DNA of 64,000 nt from G963676095 sp963676095 (GCA_963676095.1 OY781040.1:7254001-7318000), one strand, 5' to 3'; counted from the stretch's first letter, positions 23,524-33,204 are shown. The notes: a model not told the origin generated them from the letters alone. Program-made: numbers and translations.

Positions 23524-26500
23524 TTATTTATTATTGTTGTTAAATAAATTGGTTACAAAATTTTGCCAATATTGTAACTCATCATCAGGCACTTGGTAGG
23601 TCACGTTAATTTCGACATAGTTATTCCCAGTTGGCGTATTAACTTGTTCCAAGTCATCACTAACAGTTACTTGTCCTGGAACTTCTTGGGTGTCGTTAGC
23701 TTCTAAGTTATCGGTAATTTGCTTAAAGGCAGACATATCTGTATCATAAGCACGTAAACATCCATATGTCTTTTTTAAAGTCGGATTATCAACCGGTTCC
23801 CACTTCTTCGTTTTTGAGTTATATTTCTCTTGTCGTCCACCATGTATTCTGATTGAACTTCGTCCAGATTCCTCAATCTCACCGGATTCACCCTCCATAT
23901 TTAATCTTGCGTTGGGGCCATATGATGCCCTGCTACCTCCTGTTAACCATGCATTATCGTCTGGAATATCATAAACTCCAAGGGGAGTATCTGCCCCTGT
24001 TTTTGTTCTATCACGCCCATTCACGCCTTCAGCACGTACATTAAATCGATATACCTCATTGCCACTCCTGTCTGTTACGATTGCAACCCCATAACCATGT
24101 TTTTTCCTATTATTGTAAACATGAACTGTTACATCCCACTTCCCATTAGGGTCAATTCTAAGAATTGGGTTATTTCTTACGTAGTTATATGGTGTCCAGT
24201 TGGGTAATTTTTCGGCTAAAGCATCTACGCAATGAAACCGGGCTAAAGCTGGGTCGTACATTCGAGCTCCGTAATCATAGTTTTCAAAGAACTCGTCCTG
24301 TAACTCTTTGCCGTTATAAAGATATTTATTTTTATCCAGATTATTGTCCGAAAAAAGGCTCCCGAACGGGTAATATTCTGTTACCTGTTCGACCGCCGGC
24401 GCCGAGCCGCTGTAACTGACCACCATCCGCGTGTTACCCAGGTGGTCTTTCAGGTAGTAGTGGTACAATCCTGACCGGTAAAACCCCTCAGACGTTAAGA
24501 CCCGGTCCAATGCCCCATCCTGGTAGATGAAGCTCCCCTCATATTTCAGGGTCGTTGTCCCCGTGCCGGAAACGGTCTTGCCCCATTTCGTCCCTGCGGC
24601 ATCATACGTGTACTGCGCGTACTGGCTCCCGTCGGAACTTGTATATTTCTTCGGCAGGTCCAGCTCGTCGAAGTATTGTACCGTCAATCCCCTCAGGTTA
24701 TCTGTCGTGGCATTCCCGTTCGCATCGTAACTGAAGGTCTTTCCCGTAACGGAACTGCCCCCGTAGGTCCCTGTCAGGGAGGATAACTGGTTGCCAGCAT
24801 ACGTATACGCCAGGTTTTCCCGGTCCGTTCCGCTGCTGTTCTTCCGGTTCAGTCCGGTAATGTTCCCGTTCGCATCGTACCCGACCGAGTACAGGTCGTA
24901 ATTAGACGTATTCGTCACATTCCCCGTGGTGGTGATGGAGCCGTAATCGCCTTTGGTCAGCCGGTTCAACCCGTCGTAACGGTAGGCATAGGCCGATCGC
25001 GTCGTATTGTCGTTACGCCAGCGCATCCCGCTCAGGTTCCCGTTATACTGGGCTACCGGCGAAAGGTTGGCCAGCTCCCCCGTCGTGTTGTAGTACAATT
25101 CTTCGGAAAATGCTTTCCCAATCGTATAACTGTCATCCGGGTCGTTGATCCTGGTCAGCCACCCCCGGATGTTATAACTGTAGTCTGCCTCCTGGTTCCC
25201 GTTGTGAAGCGTCTTCTTCTCCAAACGCCCGATTTCATCATACGTGTTTTCTGACAGGGTTACCGCCGTTGCCCCGTCATAACTGAACGTGGTCGTCGTC
25301 GGCCTGCCCATATGGTCATAGGCGTAGGTGGTCTCTGTCGTGACCGGGCCTGCACCCACCGTCTGCCGCTGGACAACCTGTTGTTTTATAGGTTGGCCCG
25401 TAAAGTTATACGTGGTCGAGGTACGGCTGTACCCTCCGTCAGGGTTGCTTTGGTTCTGCTGGATCACACGTCCGTATTTGTCATAGTACGTGCTCGTGTA
25501 AATCCAGTTAGAAGTACCCAGTACCCTGACCTTTGTTCCCGTGACCATCCCCTTCACACTCTCCGCCTGCACAGAACTGCTGTAAACCTGGTCATACCCG
25601 GTGTACGCTGTGTTACCGCCCCAGCCGGACTGGTAGTCATAGTCATCGTAATAGGTACAGGAAAGTACTTCCTGGATGCTGGACGGGGTATAGGAGGCGC
25701 TTCCGGCAACATTTGACCGCACCGATTCATAACCGGATGGTTCCTTACAAAGCCCTTCCTGTACCGGACGGTTGAACGTATCATAAAGCGTATATCGGAA
25801 CAGGGTCGTATCACGGGCCCGCTCCCGGGCATCCTGTGTCAGTACCAGCCGGTCACGGCTGTCATACGCCAGCCGCTGCCATCCCGAGCCCGGGATTTTC
25901 TTCCTGATCAGCCGTCGACGTCCGTCATAACGGTAACTGTAAAGCAAATCATCATCCTGGTTTCCGGAAGTAATTGTCAGCGTGGAGCTGGAGGAGGCCG
26001 TGAACGAAAAGCCGTCGGACAAGGTCAGCGATGAGCCTTCACTGACCAGGTACGTACTCACCCCGCTTTCCGCTGTGCCCAGCGTTTTATCCGTGGTCAC
26101 CAGCTGCGTCGTGCTTGTGGCCGTCGTTGTCCCGCTGAAGAGTTGGGATACCGCTTTGGGAGGGACCACATAGCGTAACTGGTCAAAATCGTCATACACG
26201 TAATAGGTCGGGTAAGCGGTAGTGCCGTTATAAGCCGTTTTCAGGATAACACGCCCCTGCTTGTCCTTGTATTCAACCGTGCGGCTCTGGCTGTCCCCGC
26301 TGTTGTTTTCGTCCCACGTCGTGGTCTTGTATAGTTCCCCTGCTCCGTAGTAACCAGACTGGGTCAGACCGCCGGATGCATCCACGTAAAAGTAGGTGAC
26401 TTCACTGGCGGTATTCGTCCCGTAGCTGTATTTCAGCTCATGGCCGGTGCCGCTGTGCCAGCTTGCTCCCGGGGGGGCCTGTTTTAACACCCGGTTCAGC

Positions 26501-26949
26501 GGGGAGGCTTCGTAAACTGTCTGGCCGAAGGCATAGCTCCTGTCCCCCGAATCATAACTGCCGAAATTGGTCGATAAGGCAGGACTGGTATGGTAGGCAC
26601 CGGCCTTAGCCGCGGCAAAGGGTAAGTATTGTTTTTCCTCCCGTCCGTAAGCATCGTAGGTAATGGTCGTGATAATGTCCTTCGTCGTATCTCCCGAGGC
26701 ATAAACCTGGTTGGTCTGCTCAGGTCTCCCAAGGCCATCATAATACGTGACCGTTTTCTGGCAATCCCCCGGGGAAAGGGCCGGAACGGCCAGCTCGTCC
26801 GTTACTCCTGTCCTCGGAACATATGTCGTGATGTAGTTCTTCGTCGACGTCTGCGCTGATACAGAACTGTACAACAGGAATATAATAAACCAGATGACCA
26901 GTATATTCTTGCCTATTTGATACGTTTTGATCTCTTTTATTGTTTCCAT
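23524..26949 (-). CDS. Full-length secreted Rhs protein with L,D-transpeptidase tip
   Basis: 1141 aa. Signal peptide at ~12-33 (ILVIWFIIFLLYSSVSAQ); a DUF6443-like N-terminal domain (~37-160, TVTYYDGLGRPEQ); many YD repeats (~330-830, such as YRYDGRRR and YDANGN); the Rhs core ~850-945 (DHLGNTRMV, YYPFGS, YLYNGKELQDEFFENYDYGAR, IDPNG). The tip is a YkuD-like domain with His ~1036 and Cys ~1064 in TYGCLRAYD. It probably forms a shell around the toxic tip. The core is GC-rich and almost the same as 50289-53687; sequences part at YDYGAR. No T9SS sorting domain is visible at the C-terminus, as expected when the tip occupies it. Confidence 0.93.
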   Translation of the reverse strand: METIKEIKTYQIGKNILVIWFIIFLLYSSVSAQTSTKNYITTYVPRTGVTDELAVPALSPGDCQKTVTYYDGLGRPEQTNQVYASGDTTKDIITTITYDAYGREEKQYLPFAAAKAGAYHTSPALSTNFGSYDSGDRSYAFGQTVYEASPLNRVLKQAPPGASWHSGTGHELKYSYGTNTASEVTYFYVDASGGLTQSGYYGAGELYKTTTWDENNSGDSQSRTVEYKDKQGRVILKTAYNGTTAYPTYYVYDDFDQLRYVVPPKAVSQLFSGTTTATSTTQLVTTDKTLGTAESGVSTYLVSEGSSLTLSDGFSFTASSSSTLTITSGNQDDDLLYSYRYDGRRRLIRKKIPGSGWQRLAYDSRDRLVLTQDARERARDTTLFRYTLYDTFNRPVQEGLCKEPSGYESVRSNVAGSASYTPSSIQEVLSCTYYDDYDYQSGWGGNTAYTGYDQVYSSSVQAESVKGMVTGTKVRVLGTSNWIYTSTYYDKYGRVIQQNQSNPDGGYSRTSTTYNFTGQPIKQQVVQRQTVGAGPVTTETTYAYDHMGRPTTTTFSYDGATAVTLSENTYDEIGRLEKKTLHNGNQEADYSYNIRGWLTRINDPDDSYTIGKAFSEELYYNTTGELANLSPVAQYNGNLSGMRWRNDNTTRSAYAYRYDGLNRLTKGDYGSITTTGNVTNTSNYDLYSVGYDANGNITGLNRKNSSGTDRENLAYTYAGNQLSSLTGTYGGSSVTGKTFSYDANGNATTDNLRGLTVQYFDELDLPKKYTSSDGSQYAQYTYDAAGTKWGKTVSGTGTTTLKYEGSFIYQDGALDRVLTSEGFYRSGLYHYYLKDHLGNTRMVVSYSGSAPAVEQVTEYYPFGSLFSDNNLDKNKYLYNGKELQDEFFENYDYGARMYDPALARFHCVDALAEKLPNWTPYNYVRNNPILRIDPNGKWDVTVHVYNNRKKHGYGVAIVTDRSGNEVYRFNVRAEGVNGRDRTKTGADTPLGVYDIPDDNAWLTGGSRASYGPNARLNMEGESGEIEESGRSSIRIHGGRQEKYNSKTKKWEPVDNPTLKKTYGCLRAYDTDMSAFKQITDNLEANDTQEVPGQVTVSDDLEQVNTPTGNNYVEINVTYQVPDDELQYWQNFVTNLFNNNNK

Positions 26950-26988
26950 GATATATTGGACTTTTATCGTTTTTACTGGTTAAATGAA

Positions 26989-29900
26989 CTAGTTAAACCT
27001 GACGGTTAGCGATGCACTGACGGTCCCGTCACTGGTTTTGAAATAGACTGTCCCGCTCGGGAAAGAAGATGCAAATGAATAGGCCGTAAAATACAAGGTC
27101 TTGTTTCCGGAACCGGAGGTGATGTTATTCTCAGGATCGCCGTCATCTTCTCCATCGGTAATAACCAGCCACGAGGAAAGGGAACTGGACATGCTGATTG
27201 TCCAGCTGGTATTCGAAGAAACATTAATCGTTATAAACTTATCCAGATAGACAGACAGGGAACTCGAACTTAACGACAACGTGGGCACTGATTTTTGGGA
27301 TACTGTTATGGCCTTCGTCTGATTCGCGGGACCATAAGTAATGGTTATTGTCGCTGTCCTGGTCGACGAAGTAGAATTTTTGGAGACAGTGACAGTTATC
27401 GTACCATCGCCACTTCCTGATGTCGGGGAAACAGTTAACCAGGAGGCATTATCCGATATAGACCAGGAACAGTTTGAGGATATCGTAAAGGTTGACGATC
27501 CCGCCGAATAAGTGAAACTCATGGATGATTTATCCAGGCTCAACGTAGGCCCGTCTGCTGTCGTTTCGTTGTAATAGTGATAGAAGTTCCGTGAAGTAAC
27601 ATTTCCATCATCATTACGGACATTTTTTAACCTCCCGAATTCATCATACTCATAATAGGTTGTCACCCCGTTGGGGGCAGTCGAAGAGGTCATACCAACA
27701 AGGGGAATATAGGAATAAGTACTCACCTCGGCACTGGGTACCAGTTCGCTTAACCTGGCGTACAATAAAGGACTTTGAGTTATAGTGCTGTCGCCAGAAA
27801 GGGGCTGTACCGAGCTTATCTTGTCATAGGTGCAATTTTTAAGTTCGGCCAAAGGGTAATTTTCATTATAGTCCCATAAATAGGAGGTGGTTACCCCGTC
27901 CCGCATAGTCACCTGGGCCACGTTGCCCCTCCTCTCGGTGTATTCGTCAAAAGACACTTCTGGTAAAGGATCATAATGTTGGTCGAGTGAAGTACCGTTA
28001 TAATAATCATAGGAAGACAACATCACTTTATCCGCTATATTTAGCCTGTAAACCTTATCAGGCACATAACTGTTGCCCCACTCTTTATAAGTGGTCAATT
28101 GTCCGCTTATAATGGCATCCCCTTTCAGTTTGATCTCCTCGACCGGGTAATTAATCATATTACTGTCAACCATACCGGAATAAACCATTTCGTCCAAATC
28201 TGTCGGATAACGGAAAAGGGTCGTCACCGTGTCCCTGTCGCTTCGTATTGTCTGGTGCTTTTTTAACAAAAAGGATGTGTCATAGGTATAAAAATCCTTC
28301 TTCTTCAAAAAAGTATTAAAATGGGAATCCTGGTCATCCATAATATGATCATAATCATCTCCTATCTGAATCATGTCTGAAGTAACAGTATCTTCAGGAA
28401 AACCTTCAACTTCTACCGTTTGATTATAAGTACCCGAGTGTAATACATAATAACCACGTATATAAATATCGTTATAAATACCTCCGGTTCCGTAATAATA
28501 TTGGTGATTCACTCTCTTTGCAACATATGCCGTTATTGATTCTGAAGAAGGAATCAGGTTATAATGGTAAACCTCGACCCTTTTTAATACATCATTTTTG
28601 TCAAAATATCCCTTTTCAACTAATTTACCTCTCCTATATTTATAACTTTCTCCTGAAAAAAAAGGGAATCCGCTAGGTGGATTAATCGTTGTATAAAATG
28701 AATTTTGATCATAGCTTACACTGGGATCATTCGGGATTTGAAAGGCATATTCGATATAACCATTTCCAGACTGGTAAGCCTTAACATTTGCATACAATAC
28801 CTTAGATCCGTTATAAAAATCATTGTTAAATTGATCCATAACAAATCGTGTCGTGTAATTTTTGATAAAGACTTTTTTTTCAGAATCAGTCATCCCATTT
28901 CTCGTATCAATAAGACAAGCCAGTTTAGGAAAGTCAACATAAGCCGCACTATAACTATAGTTAATAGATGTCGAATCATTTCCGTCAAAAAGAATCTCTT
29001 TAGCTAAACGAAGCCCCGGAATTTTATACCCTTGCCACTCATTTAACTCATAATAAAACTCCTTAAATCCTCCTGTTGGAGTATCAACTCGCTTTAACAG
29101 GCCATTTTTTGATGCAATAGTTGGCGAACGATCTGCGCCATCTGAATCTAATACGACATAATTGTTATTCATTAAAAATGGATAAAATCGCGTCTGGCTT
29201 ATATCACTCGAATAATAAGCATACAATTTTGATTTAAAAGTTGTTGCACCATTACTATTATAAAATCCCCCATAATCGTATTCATAAGAACCCCTATCAG
29301 GAACATTTCCGGAATAATAGGTAAAATTGTAAGCCTTACTGTGATCCTCCGAAGGAGATGTAATGACAACCTGATCCAATTTTAACCGGGAATTATCTCC
29401 CGCACTATGATTAAAGTAACTATAATTTAAATTTACCCTCTCGATTGGAGATCCCTCGTAATTTTTAATGTAGATCTGAGATAATGCACTATCTCCTTCT
29501 AACTCTTCACTACGATCAAACCCATAAGTAAATGAAATATTGCCTTTAGGAAAGGCAATATTTTTCAATCGTACCCGATTAGTTAGAGAGACGAAATTCT
29601 CCCATGCATCGTGTACATTACCTTTAGTTGTTTCATAGTAAATATCACTGTTGTAATAATCTGTAGAATCTGCGGCAAGAACACCACTGGCGACAGTTAC
29701 AACGCCCATTTTACCGTTGCTGTCATAAGTGTATTTAATCGTATTTCCTGTGGGAGACTTTATTGAAGTCAGATACCAGCTGGAAATTCCCATCCGAACA
29801 TCTAGCCCGATGCTCTTCATTGACCATGCCAAATAATCAAAGGTATAAACATAACCTTTATCATTGGTGATAGTCATTTTTTCAATATCACAAATATCAT

Positions 29901-30546
29901 TATCCAAAATATAAACGCCACTAAATTGGATAGGGGCATCGGCTTCTTCAATATGTAAATTCACTTCATATTCAAGCTTTATATTTTGGCCATCAACAAC
30001 AACAGGATTGCCTTCTTTATCAATAACAAACTCAGAATGTAACCCGGGCGCATCAGCGACCATTAAATCCGGCTCTCCATCGTATCTGGTAACAATACTT
30101 TTTACATCCTTAGCTTCATCGGCACTTGTATAATGCCATCCTTTTATCTCTCCAACTGCATCAGAATATTCATACATAAAATCATAAAGATTACCTCGAA
30201 CTTGTCTTGTCACACATCCTCCTGCCTGGAGTGTCCACTCTTGTCCAACCCGAGAAGCAATCGAATGAATCTGAATTCCATTGGAAAAATAAGTTAGGGC
30301 AATAGGAATATTTAATCCATCCAAATCGACAGCATAAACCGGGAGTAAATACTTCACTTTTCCTGTACTATATTCCGGCTCAGAAAAGCTAACCTCATGA
30401 AATTTAGCCGTAGTAGGAGGAGTAAAATAATGATTAATTCTCCCATAATCCTGAGGATCTACCGTAGTTTGTTCATCACCCTGAGCTCTTGCGCAATACA
30501 TACAAACTACTACAAGGGAAAAAATAAAAAAATAACTTTTTAACAT
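26989..30546 (-). CDS. Secreted YD-repeat protein with C-terminal BACON domains, locus 1
   Basis: 1185 aa. Signal peptide (SYFFIFSLVVVCMYCARAQ), a long beta-rich YD-repeat-like body, a short conserved motif before the end (YLWDYNENYPLAEL, TTYYEYDEFGRLKNV), then a BACON domain (~1005-1090, SWLTVSPTSG) and a second BACON-like domain to the end. It lies 39 bp upstream of the Rhs gene and is likely co-transcribed as its partner, perhaps for presentation at the surface. The last ~550 bp and the intergenic gap nearly equal those of 53727-57254 while the N-terminal parts differ strongly, a mosaic pattern. Confidence 0.85.
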   Translation of the reverse strand: MLKSYFFIFSLVVVCMYCARAQGDEQTTVDPQDYGRINHYFTPPTTAKFHEVSFSEPEYSTGKVKYLLPVYAVDLDGLNIPIALTYFSNGIQIHSIASRVGQEWTLQAGGCVTRQVRGNLYDFMYEYSDAVGEIKGWHYTSADEAKDVKSIVTRYDGEPDLMVADAPGLHSEFVIDKEGNPVVVDGQNIKLEYEVNLHIEEADAPIQFSGVYILDNDICDIEKMTITNDKGYVYTFDYLAWSMKSIGLDVRMGISSWYLTSIKSPTGNTIKYTYDSNGKMGVVTVASGVLAADSTDYYNSDIYYETTKGNVHDAWENFVSLTNRVRLKNIAFPKGNISFTYGFDRSEELEGDSALSQIYIKNYEGSPIERVNLNYSYFNHSAGDNSRLKLDQVVITSPSEDHSKAYNFTYYSGNVPDRGSYEYDYGGFYNSNGATTFKSKLYAYYSSDISQTRFYPFLMNNNYVVLDSDGADRSPTIASKNGLLKRVDTPTGGFKEFYYELNEWQGYKIPGLRLAKEILFDGNDSTSINYSYSAAYVDFPKLACLIDTRNGMTDSEKKVFIKNYTTRFVMDQFNNDFYNGSKVLYANVKAYQSGNGYIEYAFQIPNDPSVSYDQNSFYTTINPPSGFPFFSGESYKYRRGKLVEKGYFDKNDVLKRVEVYHYNLIPSSESITAYVAKRVNHQYYYGTGGIYNDIYIRGYYVLHSGTYNQTVEVEGFPEDTVTSDMIQIGDDYDHIMDDQDSHFNTFLKKKDFYTYDTSFLLKKHQTIRSDRDTVTTLFRYPTDLDEMVYSGMVDSNMINYPVEEIKLKGDAIISGQLTTYKEWGNSYVPDKVYRLNIADKVMLSSYDYYNGTSLDQHYDPLPEVSFDEYTERRGNVAQVTMRDGVTTSYLWDYNENYPLAELKNCTYDKISSVQPLSGDSTITQSPLLYARLSELVPSAEVSTYSYIPLVGMTSSTAPNGVTTYYEYDEFGRLKNVRNDDGNVTSRNFYHYYNETTADGPTLSLDKSSMSFTYSAGSSTFTISSNCSWSISDNASWLTVSPTSGSGDGTITVTVSKNSTSSTRTATITITYGPANQTKAITVSQKSVPTLSLSSSSLSVYLDKFITINVSSNTSWTISMSSSLSSWLVITDGEDDGDPENNITSGSGNKTLYFTAYSFASSFPSGTVYFKTSDGTVSASLTVRFN

Positions 30547-31288
30547 AGATTTTTATTTAATTTTTTTAGATTTTTTGTCAGTTTACATCCCGTAACCCAT
30601 TGAGAGAAATATATAGATGAAAAAGAACAATAAAAGTTATCTTAGACTCAATTTTTAACATATCAGTAATAACCCCAAAATTCATCAGACTTACCAAACA
30701 AAAAATAAATGAGACCACCCATAGATATATTTATTATAAGTTCGTATTGAAAAGTTCCGATTTTTAGACAAGTCCGGCAAACACAAACAACATGCTCAAT
30801 AACATATAAAACTTATCAACAAACTATTGACTTTTCCTTCATGAAAAAAAGAGGTATCCTTCGTGTAAAAAAACATACCCTCCATAAATTTTTCTTGCAT
30901 TATGTTAATAAAAATAAATGATCATTGTTAATAAATAATCCCAAAAACAGGTTTCCCTTCTTCTTGAGAAATCTTAAAAAAAAATGAGAAAATAAAAAAT
31001 ATTTTATTCCGGAACAGCTCCCTTCACATTTCAATTAAGCACTAGTAATCAACGATATATTATCATATAAAAGGGCAAAATAAAGCCTCTTTGTAAGGGT
31101 TGCTTCACGCTATGTTATTAACTTTTCCATGGAATAGCCACGTGATTTAGCCAGATTATCCTATCTTAGCATTAACACAAAAGTTTATTTTTTATTGTTA
31201 AATAAAAAATCCTTTTTACAAATTATCCGGATGGAAAAGATCGCCGGAATTAACTGAAAAAAGGAGCTTCCAAACCAAAACAAAGTCT
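30547..31288. other. AT-rich intergenic region between divergent operons
   Basis: 742 bp between the minus-strand Rhs partner gene and the plus-strand secretin operon. I see no gene, tRNA or clear repeat. It is very AT-rich and should hold the promoters of both operons, but I could not pick a convincing TAnnTTTG core for either. Confidence 0.6.
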
Positions 31289-33118
31289 ATGAAACGACCA
31301 TTCCTGTTGCTTCCTCTTCTTCTTTTTATCAGGATATCACTGTTTGCCAGCGATATCGATAAAAACTACAGTCATTTTCTTGACTCGGTTGCTGAAAGTA
31401 TCCCCGCGCTAAACCAGCAGGTGGATATTTCAGTAAGCGATATTTCCCTGAAGGAGCTCATCCGTATCCTGGGGAATTCCACCGGGCTAAACGTATCTGC
31501 CGACCCGGGGATCAACAGTACCGTCAATTCAAACTTCAATGGGGTGCAGGCCAAAGATGTTATCAGCTTTCTTTGTTCCAATTTCAACCTGGTACCGGAG
31601 GTTTACGGCAATATTCTCTACTTAAAACCGGTCAGGGACGACGGAAAGAAGCTGTCTATCGGGTTTATCCCGGGCGATTCCATTCTCTCGTATCAGGTCA
31701 GCAACACGCCTGCCGAAGAATTCTTCAGGGAACTCACCAGAAAAACCAATGTCAACTTCGTCCTCAATCCCGGGATCACCGGTACACCAATCCGCGGATT
31801 CGCACAAAATATTTCGTTCAGCGATGCGATAACCCAGATCGCATCGTCCAATAACCTGGATATACAGGAAAAGAACCCGTCCCTGTTCATCGTGAACCTG
31901 CCCCTGAAGGCCAACGCGGAGAAAACAACCCGCTCAGCAATAAAACCAGTCTCGCTGCAATACTCAAACGGGTTAATCTCAGTACAGGCTTCAGACTGCC
32001 CCATTTCCGACCTGCTTAAAAACCTGGAAGCCAAAAGCGATTATTCCTGCTGCTTTTTAAGTCCGGTACAGGAAAAGGTATCGCTCAACATAAAAGATTA
32101 TGACCTGAACCACTTTTTAAGTTATATCTTTTCCGGCTCTGAAGAAACATACCGGATTGATGATCACTGCATTTTTGTGGGGAACAGAAAGCTGGCAGAG
32201 ATAAAAACCTGCGAGATGATCAGGCTGAACAACCGCCGGGTAGATTCCTTAAAAGTTATCCTGCCTGCGGAATACAAAAAAAATCTGGAGATCAATGAAT
32301 TTCTTGAACAGAACAGTTTTATCATCTGGGGCGATGCCGATAAAATTTACCAGTTCAAGAAGATCATCAGGGACATCGATATTCCGGTGCCGGTGATCCT
32401 GATCGACGTGATCATTATCGACTCCTCAAAAAGCTTTGGCGTGGAATCGGGGCTCGAAGCCGGGATAGGGGAAGAGCCCACCACGACCTCCGGGACCATC
32501 AACGAAGGACTGAACCTTACCCTGGGGGCCGGTTCTGTCAATAACCTGATGAAACATATCGGGCTGGCTAACCTGGGAAAAGTAACGCCTAACTTTTACC
32601 TGAAACTTAAGGCAATGGAAACAGACGGGATTATAGATATCCGCAGCACGCCTCAGCTTTCGACCCTAAACGGGCATTCGGCCTCGTTATCAATCGGCGA
32701 AACAGAGTATTACAAGGAAGAGTCCACTACGATTTACGGGACGCAAGACCCGCAACTGCTCACACAGGCGACCTATAAGCCTGTTGAAGCGAAACTACAG
32801 GTCGACATAAAACCTTTTGTCACCGGCAACGGACAGGTTTCCCTGGATATTAGTGTTATCAAATCTGAATTTACAGAACGGTTAAACGATGAAGGTCCTC
32901 CGGGAACAGTATCCCGGGAGTTCAAGTCGAAAATAAGTGTAAGAAACCAGGACATGATCCTGCTGGGAGGGCTGGAAGAAAACACAAGTAGCGTCAGTTC
33001 ATCGGGTTGGCCCTTGCTCTCCCGAATACCTGTGCTGAAATGGTTTTTCTCTTCACGAAGCGATACAAAGAAGAAAAACCATTTGAATATATTCATCAAG
33101 CCAACTGTTTTTTATTAA
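31289..33118 (+). CDS. Secretin of a type II secretion/type IV pilus-like system
   Basis: 609 aa. Signal peptide (PFLLLPLLLFIRISLFA), STN-like repeats near 45-110, 135-200 and 225-300, then the secretin domain ~370-605 (VPVILIDVIIIDSSKSFG, GIIDIRSTPQLSTLNGHSA, GWPLLSRIPVLKWFF, LNIFIKPTVFY). Secretins form the outer-membrane pore. It is the first gene of a nine- to ten-gene operon that also has pseudopilin-like and GspF-like proteins. The closest functional guess is a GspD/PilQ homologue of a Bacteroidota-specific branch. Confidence 0.9.
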   Translation: MKRPFLLLPLLLFIRISLFASDIDKNYSHFLDSVAESIPALNQQVDISVSDISLKELIRILGNSTGLNVSADPGINSTVNSNFNGVQAKDVISFLCSNFNLVPEVYGNILYLKPVRDDGKKLSIGFIPGDSILSYQVSNTPAEEFFRELTRKTNVNFVLNPGITGTPIRGFAQNISFSDAITQIASSNNLDIQEKNPSLFIVNLPLKANAEKTTRSAIKPVSLQYSNGLISVQASDCPISDLLKNLEAKSDYSCCFLSPVQEKVSLNIKDYDLNHFLSYIFSGSEETYRIDDHCIFVGNRKLAEIKTCEMIRLNNRRVDSLKVILPAEYKKNLEINEFLEQNSFIIWGDADKIYQFKKIIRDIDIPVPVILIDVIIIDSSKSFGVESGLEAGIGEEPTTTSGTINEGLNLTLGAGSVNNLMKHIGLANLGKVTPNFYLKLKAMETDGIIDIRSTPQLSTLNGHSASLSIGETEYYKEESTTIYGTQDPQLLTQATYKPVEAKLQVDIKPFVTGNGQVSLDISVIKSEFTERLNDEGPPGTVSREFKSKISVRNQDMILLGGLEENTSSVSSSGWPLLSRIPVLKWFFSSRSDTKKKNHLNIFIKPTVFY

Positions 33119-33204
33119 GGATAACGATAGGTTTCATGAGACCTGTCTTACTACGGCAGATTATTTTAAATTAAACAACAACAGAAAAAACTCAACCTCT
33201 TTCT

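Larger units (their letters stand above)
12999..24276 (-). mobile_element. Rhs tip-carrying integrative element, copy 2 (7138 bp plus IS21)
   Basis: Bounds: CCGTAATC at 12991-12998 and 24269-24276. The period is 11278 bp, which is 7138 plus 4140, the length of the IS21-type insertion and its 6-bp target duplication. Gene content and order equal copy 1 and the translated genes are identical. Its tip is fused in frame to the live Rhs core. The integrase gene is split by the IS, so this copy cannot move by itself; copy 1 could supply the enzyme. Confidence 0.75.

Noticed and set aside
5861..24276. Whole arrangement as an assembly artefact
   Set aside because: The copies have different flanks (tip B versus tip C) and only one holds the IS with clean target duplication. 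It is still worth confirming with long reads.
23524..26949. Type IX secretion sorting domain at the Rhs C-terminus
   Set aside because: The C-terminal region is the variable toxin tip; no CTD-like motif is seen in any tip.
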